DNA of 64,000 nucleotides from JACVRW01 sp963812415 (GCA_963812415.1 CAWEVH010000026.1:62001-126000), one strand, 5' to 3'; shown: positions 1 to 9,092, counted from the first letter of the stretch. Numbers and translations: made by a program. Notes: a model not told the origin generated them from the sequence alone.

Positions 1-2
1 TG

Positions 3-1511
3 GCGCTGCCGGACGCCGAACTGGGACCGACGCGCGAGCTGATCCGGCGAGTGGACGGGCTCCGCGGGCGGGTCCCGATGCGATGGCAGATCGCCCCAGC
101 CTTCGGCTATGGGGCGCGAGCGCCCCGGCTGGAGAGCCGTGGAGGGATTCCGGTCGCCACCGACGGGCCCGACGCGCTGGCGGTCTGTTCTTGGGACGCG
201 GGCGAGGCGCACATCGACGAGGAGGCGATCTTCGGGCGCTTCGAGGCCCGAGAGGGCAGTTCGGCTTTGATCGCGCTGTGCGCCGCCCACCAGGAGCCGC
301 TCGTCTTTCCCAGGCGTGAGGACGTCGAGGGGCGCTTGGAGGCAACCTGCACGTACTGGCGCCACTGGGCAGAACAGCGCGCGTATCGCGGGCCGTGGCG
401 CGACGCGGTGATCCGCAGCGCGCTGGCGCTCAAGCTGCTCGTGCACGCTCCTTCAGGGGCCATCGCGGCGGCCGCGAGCGCCTCCCTGCCGGAGGAGATC
501 GGCGGCGAGCGGAACTGGGACTACCGCTTCTGCTGGGTACGTGATTCGGCCTTCACGCTCGGCGCGCTGCTGGAGCTCGGCTGCCCAAGCGAGGCAGAGG
601 CGTTCTTCTGGTGGCTGCTGCACGCTTCACAGCTCACCCACCCGCGCCTCCAGGTGCTGTACCGGCTGAACGGTGGTGAGCGCGCACCCGAGCGCACGCT
701 CGCGCTGCACGGCTACCGGGGCTCAAGCCCGGTACGCGTGGGCAACGACGCCGTCGCGCAAACTCAGCTCGACATCTACGGCGACCTGCTCCAGACCGCG
801 CTGGTGTACACGCGGGCCGGGGGTCGACTCGACCGCGAGACGGGCAAGCGCCTCGCCGGCAGCGCCGACCTCGTGTGCCGCATCTGGCGCGACCCCGACT
901 CCGGAATCTGGGAGGTGCGACGCGAGGCCGGGCACTTCACCCATTCGAAGATGATGTGCTGGGTGGCGCTCGACCGGGCCCTGCAGCTCGCCGAGGCGGG
1001 CTACCTCCCCCGAGACCACGCGCCCACATGGCGACGCGAACGGCGCGCAATCCGCGACTTCGTCGAGACACGCTGTTGGTCCGACCGGCTGCGTAGTTAC
1101 ACGCGCGAGGCCGGCCGCGAGGAGCTCGACGCGAGCCTGCTTCTCGGCGTCCTGCTCGGCTACGACGCCGACCACCCCGATCGACTCTCCGCGACGGTTG
1201 AGTCCATCCGGGCTGAGCTGGGGCGCGGTCCGCTGCTCTCGCGCTACAGCGGAGAGGACGGGCTGCGCGGCGACGAGGGCGCTTTCCTCTGCTGCTCGTT
1301 CTGGCTCGCCGACGCGCTCGCCCAAATTGGGCGGCGGGACGAGGCCATTGCCCTCATGGACGAGCTGGTCGCGCTCGCGAACGATGTCGGCCTCTTCGCC
1401 GAGGAGATCGATCCGCTCACGCACGAGTTCCTGGGCAACACCCCGCAGGGGCTGGTGCACCTCGCGCTGATCACGGCCGCGGTGTCGATCTCGAGGGCCA
1501 ACCCGACATGA
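3..1511 (+). CDS. Glycoside hydrolase family 15 protein (glucoamylase/trehalase type), 5'-truncated by window edge
   Basis: The frame is open to the left edge, so the N-terminus lies outside the window; the first possible start inside is a GTG at 51. The visible part has the N-terminal beta-sandwich region and then the (alpha/alpha)6 catalytic barrel, introduced by the family signature NWDYRFCWVRDS (about residue 155 counted from the GTG). Likely general acid and base are the glutamates in SGIWEVR (about residue 288) and LFAEEIDP (about 453). GH15 enzymes of this bacterial type hydrolyse alpha-glucosides or trehalose with inversion; no signal peptide can be judged because the start is missing, so the substrate is open. 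The stop overlaps the next gene's ATG (ATGA), which suggests co-translation. Confidence 0.93.
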   Translation, partial: ALPDAELGPTRELIRRVDGLRGRVPMRWQIAPAFGYGARAPRLESRGGIPVATDGPDALAVCSWDAGEAHIDEEAIFGRFEAREGSSALIALCAAHQEPLVFPRREDVEGRLEATCTYWRHWAEQRAYRGPWRDAVIRSALALKLLVHAPSGAIAAAASASLPEEIGGERNWDYRFCWVRDSAFTLGALLELGCPSEAEAFFWWLLHASQLTHPRLQVLYRLNGGERAPERTLALHGYRGSSPVRVGNDAVAQTQLDIYGDLLQTALVYTRAGGRLDRETGKRLAGSADLVCRIWRDPDSGIWEVRREAGHFTHSKMMCWVALDRALQLAEAGYLPRDHAPTWRRERRAIRDFVETRCWSDRLRSYTREAGREELDASLLLGVLLGYDADHPDRLSATVESIRAELGRGPLLSRYSGEDGLRGDEGAFLCCSFWLADALAQIGRRDEAIALMDELVALANDVGLFAEEIDPLTHEFLGNTPQGLVHLALITAAVSISRANPT

Positions 1512-1990
1512 GCGCCTGGGGCGCACTCGCCGGCGGCTTCATTGGCACGCTGGTGCTCACCACCGCCTTGCGGAGCGCCAACGAGCTGGGCTTCACCCGG
1601 ATCGACCTGCCGTTCCTGCTCGGCACCGCGCTGACCCGTGACCGCGCGCGCGCCAAGGCGCTCGGGTATCTGCTGCACCTGGCCGCCGGCGAGATGTTCG
1701 CACTCGCCTACTACGCGATCTTCGCCGCCACGGAGGCGAGCGGCTGGGCGCTCGGAGCGCTGCTCGGACTGCTGCACGGAATCGTCTCAGCGACGGCGCT
1801 CGTCAACGTCCTGCTGCCGGCGGTTCACCCTCGCATAGGGAACGAGCTAACGGCCGCGAACAGCAGCCCGCTGCTCGAGCCGCCCGGATTCATGCTGCGT
1901 AACTACGGGCGTGGGACGCCGATCGCCACCCTGCTCGCCCACATCGCCTACGGCGCGATCGTCGGCGGCTTCACCTCGATCGCCGGCTGA
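1508..1990 (+). CDS. Small four-helix membrane protein, unknown function
   Basis: 160 residues. I do not recognise a named family. Four hydrophobic stretches are visible at roughly residues 4-24, 54-77, 80-106 and 138-159, so it should be an integral membrane protein. A conserved-looking loop with NSSPLLEPPGF lies between helices 3 and 4. The ATG overlaps the stop of the GH15 gene by 4 bp, so the two are probably one operon. A link to sugar metabolism would be inference from that position only. Confidence 0.8.
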   Translation: MSAWGALAGGFIGTLVLTTALRSANELGFTRIDLPFLLGTALTRDRARAKALGYLLHLAAGEMFALAYYAIFAATEASGWALGALLGLLHGIVSATALVNVLLPAVHPRIGNELTAANSSPLLEPPGFMLRNYGRGTPIATLLAHIAYGAIVGGFTSIAG

Positions 1991-2049
1991 GCGCGGGGAG
2001 CCCGCTTCGGCGTGCGCGCATGCCGGTGCATCCGCATGCGGATCGGCGC

Positions 2050-2866
2050 TCACGTCTCGCCGCCGCCGTCGAGGAACTCGCGCGCGTCGAGCAACGCGAC
2101 ATCGATGAGCTCGGCAGCGTGGGCGAAGTCGACCGGCTGGATGTTCAGCGGGCATGGCGGCGGCATGACGATCAGATGAGCGTCGTCGCGATGTCGCTCG
2201 ATGTCGTCGATCAAGCGACGGTGGGTCAGCAGGCTGATTGCGTGCAGCGCCCTGGCGAGCGCTCCGCTGGGCGGCTCATCGAGTGACCAGGCGTTGGCCC
2301 GTTGGTAGCACGTAGATGCGCTCCGCTCCGAGTTCGACGGCGTGCGAGATCGGCGTGTTGTTGGCCACGCCGCCGTCCATGAGCGTGCGGTCCTCCCACG
2401 AGACGGGCGAGAGCACATCAGGGATGGCGGCGCTCGCGAGGATCGCGTCGAGTACCGGCCCACGCGAGAGGCGAAGCTCCTGGCCGGTCACCACGTCGAC
2501 TGCTACGACGTGCAGCGGGATCGGGAGCTCCTCGAGCTCCCGGTACTCGACGTGTCGTTCGATCAGGCGCCGCAGCCCGGACTCCGGAACCAGATGGTCG
2601 CGGGCGCCGAGGAAGCCGAGCAGCCCGGTCAACGGGTTGACCGGGAACACCTGGCCGCGACGCAGGTCGCGCCAGATCCGCGCCAGGCTCTCAGCAGTCG
2701 GGAGCGTCTGGGGGCGGGAGGCGATGTAGGCCCCGTTCAGCGCGCCCGCGGACGTGCCGACGATCAGGTCGGGCCTGATATCGCGCTCGTGGAGCGCGCG
2801 GAGCATCCCGACCTGGATCGCCGCCGCGACGACGGCGATCCTTACCGGGCCGCGGCCGACCGCGTT
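2050..2866 (-). pseudogene. Patatin-like phospholipase, decayed (no start, lost glycine loop, frameshift)
   Basis: The remnant carries the nucleophile elbow GTSAGALNG and the catalytic Asp region LMDGGVANNTPISHA, so the family (patatin-like serine acylhydrolase) is clear. Three faults are visible. (1) There is no ATG, GTG or TTG between the stop of the upstream uspA and the first conserved residues. (2) The glycine-rich oxyanion loop that should precede IQVGMLRAL is missing; only RIAVVAAAIQVG remains. (3) The frame breaks after YVLPTG near 2297-2303; the C-terminal part (SLDEPPSGALARALHAISLL through FLDGGGET) continues one frame over to a stop at 2050. The frameshift alone could be a sequence error, but the loop loss and missing start suggest true decay. 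An intact patatin lies at 36188. Confidence 0.75.
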
Positions 2867-3378
2867 TAGTCGGCGTCGTCGGCGCGCGCGTGGTGGATCA
2901 CGAGCGTCGGCCGCTCGGTGTGGTGGACGACGGCGTTCGAGACGCTTCCCAGCAGCATCGAGCGCAGGCCGGTGAGCCCGCGCGAGCCGATCACGATCGC
3001 CGCCGCGTGATGGAGGTCGGCCGTATCGATGATCGTCTTCCAGACAGGACCCGTGGCCTCGATCGCGAGCGGCTGCGCATCGATACCTGCCGCTTGCGCG
3101 GCGCGGGCGCCCTCTTCGGCGAGAGCGCCCCCGGCCTCGGCGCCGGCGCGGTCGAGCTCGGCGAAGTTGAGCAGGTCGGTCGTCGCCGTGTACCCGGCGA
3201 AGGTGCCGAGCTCGGCGGCCGGCTGCCACACCGTCAGGACGAGCGCCTTCCGGTCGCCGAGCAGACCCGCCGCGCTCCTGATCGCGTGCTTTGCGTGGTC
3301 TGATCCGTCGTAGCAGATCAGCAGTAGGCCGTCACGATCCGCGGACGGCGGGTGATCGATGGAATCAGCCGATGTCAT
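2866..3378 (-). CDS. Universal stress protein (UspA family)
   Basis: 170 residues from the ATG at 3378 (MTSADSIDHPP); the frame stays open upstream to 3453 but that stretch is low-complexity. A single Usp domain begins with LLLICYDGSDHAKHAI and ends with the nucleotide-binding signature GSRGLTGLRSMLLGSVS followed by NAVVHHTERPTLVIH. The spacing G-2x-G-9x-GS fits ATP-binding Usp proteins. Usp proteins act in the cytoplasm in dormancy, redox and starvation responses; the precise role here is unknown. Its stop abuts the decayed patatin gene, so the two were probably once co-transcribed. Confidence 0.9.
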   Translation of the reverse strand: MTSADSIDHPPSADRDGLLLICYDGSDHAKHAIRSAAGLLGDRKALVLTVWQPAAELGTFAGYTATTDLLNFAELDRAGAEAGGALAEEGARAAQAAGIDAQPLAIEATGPVWKTIIDTADLHHAAAIVIGSRGLTGLRSMLLGSVSNAVVHHTERPTLVIHHARADDAD

Positions 3379-3454
3379 GAACGCATCGTGACTCCCCGGG
3401 CTCGCCCGGGCCATGGGCCCAAACGTCCATCCTTGGCCGCCCAACGACCCCAAT

Positions 3455-4642
3455 CTACGCGGCGGCGGCGAGCTCCCGTGCCACGGGCGGCTGCTCGACA
3501 GCGCGGGGAAGCAGGATCTCCCTGGCGATCACGAGCCGTTGGATCTGGGAGGTCCCCTCGTAGAGCTGCATGATCTTGGCGTCGCGCATCAGCTTCTCGA
3601 CGGGGTAGTCCTTGATGAAGCCATAGCCGCCGTAGATCTGCACGGCGTCGGTCGCGACCCGCATCGCTGCGTCGGCGGCGAAGCGTTTCGCGTGTGAGGA
3701 CTGCAGGGTGTTGCGCTTGCCCTGGTCCAGCAGCACGGCCGACTGCCAGGCGAGCAGGCGGGCGGCCTCGATGTCGGTGGCCATGTCGGCGATCATGAAC
3801 TGGATCGCCTGGTGCATCGCGATCGGCGCGCCGAATTGGACGCGCTGTTTCGAGTACTCGGTGGCGAACTCGAAGGCGGCGCGCGCGATTCCGGTCGCCA
3901 TTCCCGCGACGCCCGGGCGTGTGCGGTCGAGCGTCATCATGGCGAGCTTGAAGCCGTGGTTCTCGTCGCCCAGCAGGTTCTCCGCCGGCACCTCGGTTTC
4001 GTTGAAGCTGATCGCCGCCGTGTTCGACGCCCGCAGCCCCATTTTGTCCTCGTGCTTGTCGACTGTGACGGTGTCGTCGCGCGGGACGAGGAAGGCCGAG
4101 ATGCCTCGGTGCCCTGCGTCCTTGTCGGTCTTGGCGTACACCGTGTACCAGTCCGCGTAGCCGCCGTTGCTGATGAACACCTTCGATCCGTTGATGACGT
4201 ACTTGTCGCCCCTGCGCACGGCGGAGGTGCGCATCGCCGACACATCTGAGCCGGCGTCGGGCTCCGTCAGGCAGAACGACGCGAGCTTCGGCTCTTCCGT
4301 CAGCATCCCGAGGTACACGGACTTGATCTTCTCCGAGCCGCCGAGCAGTACCGGCGCCGCGGCGAGCTCGTTGATCCCGAGCGTCGTTCCGATCGCCGCG
4401 CAGCCCCAGGCCAGCTCCTCGCCGATCAGGACGCCGTCGAGGTAGGACGCGCCGGCGCCACCGTATCTCTCCGGCAGCTGGGAGTTCATCAGCCCTACCC
4501 CCCAGGCCTTCCTGATGATCTCCTGCGGCCAGGTCGCATCGCGGTCGTACTCCCAAGCGACCGGTCGGATCTCCTTCTCAGCGAAGTCGTGCGCCAGCTC
4601 GCGGATGTTCCGCTGGTCTTCGGTGAGCGTGAAATCAATCAT
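3455..4642 (-). CDS. Acyl-CoA dehydrogenase
   Basis: 395 residues from ATG at 4642 (MIDFTLTEDQRNI); a start four codons upstream at 4654 is also possible. It has all three acyl-CoA dehydrogenase parts: an N-terminal helical domain, a middle beta domain with the FAD/substrate signatures CLTEPDAGSDVSAMRTSA and NGSKVFISNGGYAD, and a C-terminal helical domain with the catalytic glutamate in MQLYEGTSQIQRLVIAREIL. This is the short/medium-chain type that oxidises acyl-CoA to 2-enoyl-CoA and hands electrons to ETF. The start overlaps the end of the sigma-factor gene by a few bases, so the two may be translated together. Chain-length preference cannot be read from sequence alone. Confidence 0.93.
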   Translation of the reverse strand: MIDFTLTEDQRNIRELAHDFAEKEIRPVAWEYDRDATWPQEIIRKAWGVGLMNSQLPERYGGAGASYLDGVLIGEELAWGCAAIGTTLGINELAAAPVLLGGSEKIKSVYLGMLTEEPKLASFCLTEPDAGSDVSAMRTSAVRRGDKYVINGSKVFISNGGYADWYTVYAKTDKDAGHRGISAFLVPRDDTVTVDKHEDKMGLRASNTAAISFNETEVPAENLLGDENHGFKLAMMTLDRTRPGVAGMATGIARAAFEFATEYSKQRVQFGAPIAMHQAIQFMIADMATDIEAARLLAWQSAVLLDQGKRNTLQSSHAKRFAADAAMRVATDAVQIYGGYGFIKDYPVEKLMRDAKIMQLYEGTSQIQRLVIAREILLPRAVEQPPVARELAAAA

Positions 4643-5381
4643 CTTCGGCCTCAATCCTCGGTGCGAGCGCGTTTGTCTCAGTGGCTATTGGCGCTCGCGT
4701 GGCGGGTGCTCTTACGTACGGCGCGGAGGGCTCAAGTCCGTCCTCCGCGAGCCGAGCGCGCAGCTTCCGGCGACCGTCGTGAAGCGTCTTGTAGAGGGCG
4801 TTGCGCGTCGTGCCGCGACGCTCCGCAAGCACGTCGATCGGCACGTCATTGAGCGTAAGCGCGACAAGCACGCCGCGCTGGTGCGGGGTAAGCACCTCAG
4901 CGATCGCGTCGCGAACTGCGTCGATCAGCTCGGAAGCCTCCGCCTGGCCGGCCGGAGACGTGCGCCCGTCGTCTGGCAATCGCGCCCACCCTTCCGCCTC
5001 GAGCGGAAGCTCGCGGCCGTGCCACGGCCGTCGTCGCATGGCTGCGGCAGCCTCGAGCAGGGCGAACTTGTAGGCCCAGGTCGTGAAGCGGCTGTCCCCG
5101 CGGTAGGTGTGAAGTTTGCTCAGAATGGCCATGAGCGCGTCGGTCGCGGCTTGGGTGACGAGGTCGTCTAGGTCCCCTGCGGCTCCGCCGGCGGTCGCAC
5201 GGCGTCGAGTCACCTCGGTGGCCGCGGCGCGCAGGAGCAGCGCGTGCAGCCGCTCCAAGGCCTCGTCGCGCTCGGGCCCGGTTCCGCCGAGCGCCCGAAC
5301 CCAGGCCGTGGACTCATCGTCCCGCGCCTCGCGCCGAGACCCGCTAGGCGGCTCCTGCACAGCGGACGCTCTAGCCGTCAT
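4635..5381 (-). CDS. ECF-like RNA polymerase sigma factor
   Basis: 248 residues. A sigma region 2 segment (DLDDLVTQAATDALMAIL ... YRGDSRFTTWAYKFALLEA) is followed by a sigma region 4 helix-turn-helix (LTPHQRGVLVALTLNDVP, VLAERRGTTRNALYKTLH). The architecture is that of the extracytoplasmic-function group, with an N-terminal extension of about 75 residues and a short basic tail. The ATG overlaps the stop of a 104-residue unknown protein (ATGA at 5378-5381), which may be its regulator. No transmembrane anti-sigma factor is visible nearby, so the signal is unknown. Confidence 0.87.
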   Translation of the reverse strand: MTARASAVQEPPSGSRREARDDESTAWVRALGGTGPERDEALERLHALLLRAAATEVTRRRATAGGAAGDLDDLVTQAATDALMAILSKLHTYRGDSRFTTWAYKFALLEAAAAMRRRPWHGRELPLEAEGWARLPDDGRTSPAGQAEASELIDAVRDAIAEVLTPHQRGVLVALTLNDVPIDVLAERRGTTRNALYKTLHDGRRKLRARLAEDGLEPSAPYVRAPATRAPIATETNALAPRIEAEDD

Positions 5382-5692
5382 GCTGCCCTGCCGTTCGCCC
5401 ACGGCTCGTGCGGCGCAAGCAGAGTTGGCTGAAGGCCGAGCAGCCGCATGTCCCTGAGGGAGTCGGCGAGCCGCGGCCCGCCTAGAAGCGGCTCGCCGTC
5501 GGCCAGCTCCAGCTCGACGAGCCAGCCGATCTCGAGGTCGGCCCCCGGTCCGCCCTGCGTCAGACGCGAGAGCCGCAAGATCGCTGCGGGCGCCGCGGCG
5601 CGAAGTTCGTCGACGTGCTGCTCCAGCCAACCCTCCAGCTCGTCCAGCGAGACGGGGGCACACGGGTGACAGCGGATCGCGAGCTGAACCAT
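5378..5692 (-). CDS. Small unknown protein coupled to the sigma factor
   Basis: 104 residues, start ATG at 5692. Not recognised. It is soluble, with a strand-helix-strand look: an N-terminal strand VQLAIRCHPCAP with two Cys, a helix around LDELEGWLEQHVDELRA, then strands LEIGWLVELELADG. Its stop overlaps the sigma-factor ATG by 4 bp, so the pair is almost surely co-translated. A role as modulator of that sigma factor is an inference from position. Confidence 0.65.
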   Translation of the reverse strand: MVQLAIRCHPCAPVSLDELEGWLEQHVDELRAAAPAAILRLSRLTQGGPGADLEIGWLVELELADGEPLLGGPRLADSLRDMRLLGLQPTLLAPHEPWANGRAA

Positions 5693-5859
5693 GCCACCAA
5701 TCGTGCAGGTGAATCGGATCCGCGCCTATGGGTGTCAGCCTGCATTCGCCCCGCCTCAGACGGGACAACGGCCTCCACGGGTGGACGTTGGGTGGTATAG
5801 GCGCGAGACCGGCAGCGCGCGAGCATCGAGGGGGACGAGATCCCGACCAAGGCCACGAG

Positions 5860-6198
5860 ATGCGAAGCCACCCCTTCCTCGACTTCCACCAGACCGCGGA
5901 ACGCGCCGGCTACCCGGCCCTGCTGATCGCGAGCATGGTCGCGCTGGGGCTGGTCGTCGCGCCGGTCGCGCTCCTGGCGCTGACGCGAGCGACCTGGGTG
6001 CTCGTAATCGCCGTGCTCAGCATCTTCGCCGCGGTCGCACTGCTGGCCGGCGAGCTCGACGCCGCCTTCGCGGACGGCGCTCAGCCGCCAACGCGTCGAA
6101 CGACGTCGGACACGCCGACGGAGCGCGAGCGGGTGGCCTGCCTGCCGCGCCGCGAGCCCGCCGAGCGGTCAGATGCGCGCGACCGCCAGGCGGCGTAG
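5860..6198 (+). CDS. Small membrane protein, unknown
   Basis: 112 residues from ATG 5860 (MRSHPFLDFHQTAE), chosen over an ATG at 5728 because the earlier stretch is low-complexity and would cover most of the divergent promoter region. Two hydrophobic helices are seen at about residues 18-42 and 46-66, then a hydrophilic, Arg/Glu-rich tail. No family recognised. It is divergent from the 104-residue protein and convergent with the response regulator. Confidence 0.5.
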   Translation: MRSHPFLDFHQTAERAGYPALLIASMVALGLVVAPVALLALTRATWVLVIAVLSIFAAVALLAGELDAAFADGAQPPTRRTTSDTPTERERVACLPRREPAERSDARDRQAA

Positions 6199-6230
6199 CG
6201 ATGGGTGACCCCACGCGATGACTTAGGGGC

Positions 6231-6890
6231 TCACGGCACGACGAGCCCGCGCCGGATCGCGTACCGGGTCAGCTCCACGCGATTGCGCATGCCGAGCTTC
6301 TCGAGCACGTTCGCCCGGTGGCGATCGACCGTCTTCTTGCTGATGAAGAGCTGCTCGGCGATCTCCTCGCTCGTCATCCCCTCGGCGATCAGCTTGACGA
6401 CCTCGAGCTCACGCGGGCTGAGCGGATCCTCGGGAGTCGTCTCGCCGCGGCTGGCGCGGTCGAGGTAGTCGCGCACCAGCGCCCTGACCGCCGCCGGGTA
6501 GAGGAACGGCTCGCCCCGCATCGTCGCCCGGCAGGCCTCGATCAGGTCGCGGTTCGCCACCGACTTGAGCACATAGCCGGAGGCGCCTGCCTTCAGCGCC
6601 TCGAAGAAGTACTGCTCGTTGTCGTGCATCGACAGGATCAGCACGCGCAGCTCGGGCTTTCGCCGCGACAGCTCGAGCGCCGCCTGCAACCCGGTCATGC
6701 GCGGCATTGTCACGTCGAGCACCGCGAGGTGGATGTCCTCCGAGAGTGCGAGCTCGACCGCCTCCGCGCCGTCGCCTGCCTCGGCCACGACCTCCAGGTC
6801 GGGCGCCGAATCGAGCACCATGCGCAGGCCGTTGCGCACGACCTCGTGGTCATCCGCGAGCAGGATGCGTGTCTTCAGCGGGGTAGTCAT
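6231..6890 (-). CDS. NarL/FixJ-type response regulator
   Basis: 219 residues. An N-terminal receiver domain (LLADDHEVVRNGLRMVL; phospho-acceptor Asp about residue 59 in LAVLDVTMPRMTG; conserved Lys in GASGYVLKSV) is followed by a LuxR-type helix-turn-helix (PLSPRELEVVKLIAEGMT, EEIAEQLFISKKTVDRHR). It should bind DNA when phosphorylated by the adjacent histidine kinase, whose stop overlaps this gene's ATG (6887-6890). Targets are unknown. Confidence 0.95.
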   Translation of the reverse strand: MTTPLKTRILLADDHEVVRNGLRMVLDSAPDLEVVAEAGDGAEAVELALSEDIHLAVLDVTMPRMTGLQAALELSRRKPELRVLILSMHDNEQYFFEALKAGASGYVLKSVANRDLIEACRATMRGEPFLYPAAVRALVRDYLDRASRGETTPEDPLSPRELEVVKLIAEGMTSEEIAEQLFISKKTVDRHRANVLEKLGMRNRVELTRYAIRRGLVVP

Positions 6891-7957
6891 GCTTCCGCTG
6901 GTTCCACCGGGATCGTAAGCCGCGCCTCGGTGCCCTGACCTGGTCGCGACTCGATCGTAAGCCGGCCGCCCACGAGCAGCGCCCGCTCGCGCATGCCGGC
7001 GATCCCCGCCGTCCCGGCTGGCAGCTGCGCCGGCAGGCCCTTGCCGTCGTCGGCCACGCGGAGCGTCACGCTCTCCGCATCCGCCTCGAGCGACACCGTC
7101 ACCGAGCGCGCGTCGGAGTGACGCAAGGTGTTTGTGAGGCTCTCCTGGGCGATCCGGTAGAGGACGAGCTCCACCTCCGCAGGCAGGGGCGGAAGGGTCC
7201 CCTGCAGCTCCCGCTTGACCCGTGGCCCGTTCTGGGCCCCGACGCGTGTGGTGAGCGCGATCAGCGCATTCACGAGCCCGAGGTCATCGAGCGCCTCCGG
7301 TCGCAGTTCGCGGGCGATCCGCCGCACCTCGTCGAGGCTCTCCCGAACCGCGTCGGCTACCCGGCGCAGAGCATCAGGCGCCAGCGCCGGATCGCCATCC
7401 GCCGCCCGCTCGGCCTGGATCGTGACGGCGGTGAGCGTCTGCCCAATCTCGTCGTGGAGCTCCCGCGCCACGCGCAGCCGCTCGGCCTCCTGTGCGGCGA
7501 GCGCGGTGCGCGACGCCTGATGGCGGGCACTCTCGAGCCTGTCGAGCATGGCGTTGAAAGCACGCGCCATGGCCTGGCCCTCAGCGCTACGTGGATCGAC
7601 GCCAGATAGCCGCCGGCCCGGCCTGTCCGGGTCGATCGAGCTCATCACCTCGGTGAGCCTGAACAGCGGTGACAGGACCCTCCGTAACAGGACCAGGTCC
7701 ACGCCGACGAGCACGACGAAGCCCGCCAGGAGCAGCGCGAACTGCTCGATCTTGATCGGCGCGTCGATCTCGATCGGGCTGAAGGTCAACAGAAGAAGCG
7801 CCACGATGAGCACTGCCCCGTTCGCGAGGAAGACCCACCACAGCAACGACATCGGGTGCGCGCGCCTTGTCTCCGCCAGCGACGCCCCACCGTCACGGGG
7901 GGCAGACCTGGAGCGCGCGTCCAGTGACGGGCCTGCGGCCGGGGGTGTCGAAGTCAT
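6887..7957 (-). CDS. NarL-system sensor histidine kinase
   Basis: 356 residues from ATG 7957 (MTSTPPAAGPSL); the frame is open further upstream but shows no coding character. Two transmembrane segments (about residues 38-59 and 72-92) frame almost no periplasmic loop, so the signal is probably sensed in or near the membrane. Next come a HAMP-like linker, the HisKA_3 dimerisation helix with the phosphorylated His in RVARELHDEIGQTL (about residue 168), and an HATPase_c domain with an N-box (ESLTNTLRHSDA) and G-boxes (ADDGKGLP, GIAGMRERA). The stop overlaps the response-regulator start, so the pair forms a two-component system. Confidence 0.93.
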   Translation of the reverse strand: MTSTPPAAGPSLDARSRSAPRDGGASLAETRRAHPMSLLWWVFLANGAVLIVALLLLTFSPIEIDAPIKIEQFALLLAGFVVLVGVDLVLLRRVLSPLFRLTEVMSSIDPDRPGRRLSGVDPRSAEGQAMARAFNAMLDRLESARHQASRTALAAQEAERLRVARELHDEIGQTLTAVTIQAERAADGDPALAPDALRRVADAVRESLDEVRRIARELRPEALDDLGLVNALIALTTRVGAQNGPRVKRELQGTLPPLPAEVELVLYRIAQESLTNTLRHSDARSVTVSLEADAESVTLRVADDGKGLPAQLPAGTAGIAGMRERALLVGGRLTIESRPGQGTEARLTIPVEPAEA

Positions 7958-8542
7958 GGGCTCGACACTGTCGAGCCTATCCCTGACTGTCGAGCTGAAC
8001 GCACCGTCGCCGAGCTGCCGGAAGCGCCGACGGGACGGCGCGTGGCGGGGTGGGACGGGGCGCATGACGCTAGCTTCGCTGCCGGGCCCTGACTTAGCGA
8101 TGGGTACTAGCACGCATTTGGCCCGCCTGCGAGGCGGGGATCGGCAGATTGCACGTGTCCCCTTGGTGCCGGTTGGCAGCGCCTAGATCGAACGCGTACT
8201 GCGCCCATGGCTGCGGCTTGAAAGCCCTCCTTCCGGCAGAGGCCGCATCCCACGCGAGCAGCATTCTCGTCCGTGCCCCGACGACCCGGACTTCGGCCAG
8301 GCCGACAGCTCTAGACGATCCCCGAGCAGTGCACCGATCGCGACGCCTACGTGGAGCCCGCCCGCGACGTCGCGCCCGCGGACCGTGGTCCGCCGGGTGG
8401 CGAGCTATCCCGATCAACGCAGCCTTCCGCAATAAGGCGACTCTCGCGCAGCGCCGAATCTGGGGCCGTTTATGTATGGACGCGCCGCCGCCCCGCACCC
8501 AGCATTCGGGGATCACACCGCAGTCCGACCAGGGAGCACAGC
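7958..8542. other. Intergenic region, no convincing gene
   Basis: About 585 bp between the divergent histidine kinase and zinc-ribbon gene. Open frames on both strands here translate to low-complexity Arg/Ala-rich products without start-site or codon support. An AT-richer patch (TTTATGTATG at about 8467-8476) could be part of the promoter of the downstream small gene; nothing else stands out. Confidence 0.4.
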
Positions 8543-8719
8543 ATGCGATTGTTCCGGCGCAAGCGCAGTGACGACGACGAGACCGAGCGCTGTCCCCGCT
8601 GCAGTGAGCCCGTGCCCGAGGGGGCCGCCAAGTGCATGATGTGCGGACTTCCCCTAGAGCCGTTCCGTACGGCGTTGTCTAGCGAGGAGGCGGAGACACA
8701 GACGGCCGATCGCCCCTAA
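8543..8719 (+). CDS. Small zinc-ribbon protein
   Basis: 58 residues beginning MRLFRRKRSDDDE. Two Cys-x-x-Cys knuckles (CPRC and CMMC), 14 residues apart, form a single zinc-ribbon of the kind found in many short bacterial proteins. A ribosome-binding-like AGGGAG lies about 6 bp before the ATG. The basic N-terminus and acidic C-terminus give no functional clue. Confidence 0.65.
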   Translation: MRLFRRKRSDDDETERCPRCSEPVPEGAAKCMMCGLPLEPFRTALSSEEAETQTADRP

Positions 8720-8757
8720 CCGATGAGCGCTGCGGTCTCGCGCGCGTCATCGGTGTG

Positions 8758-8988
8758 TCAACTTCGTCCTCCCGGCGGATCCGACCCAAACCCAGCCTGC
8801 CGGTAGGCGGCGTCCAGTGTCTCGCGGAGCAGCACCGCACCGCAGGCACGTATGGCCCGCTTGGCGTAGCCCGATCGGGCATAGGCCAAGAAGACCGTGT
8901 CCCGGGCCATGTACAGGTGCAGACCCTTCGCACTTTGACCACCGTCTTCACTGTCGGGCCCTGCGGCGGGCCTGCTCAACCGCGGCAT
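8758..8988 (-). CDS. Possible small hypothetical protein
   Basis: A 76-codon frame (or 50 codons from the internal ATG giving MARDTVFLAYARSGYAKRAI) with a reasonably natural composition, in a 370-bp stretch otherwise without genes. No family, no clear ribosome-binding site. Listed only as a weak candidate. Confidence 0.25.
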   Translation of the reverse strand: MPRLSRPAAGPDSEDGGQSAKGLHLYMARDTVFLAYARSGYAKRAIRACGAVLLRETLDAAYRQAGFGSDPPGGRS

Positions 8989-9092
8989 GGACCGGCGTTA
9001 CGGAACCGAACGCGGGGACCCGGGACTCCAGGGGGCCACTTCAGGGGTCGACGACTCTTTACACGTAGAACGCCACAGCAACGACGAGGAAA

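Noticed and set aside
2020..2286. Plus-strand open frame of 88 codons behind the membrane protein
   Set aside because: Antisense of the conserved C-terminal patatin segment.
8094..8571. Overlapping open frames on both strands before the zinc-ribbon gene
   Set aside because: Arg/Ala-rich translations with no family pattern, no ribosome-binding site and mutual overlap.
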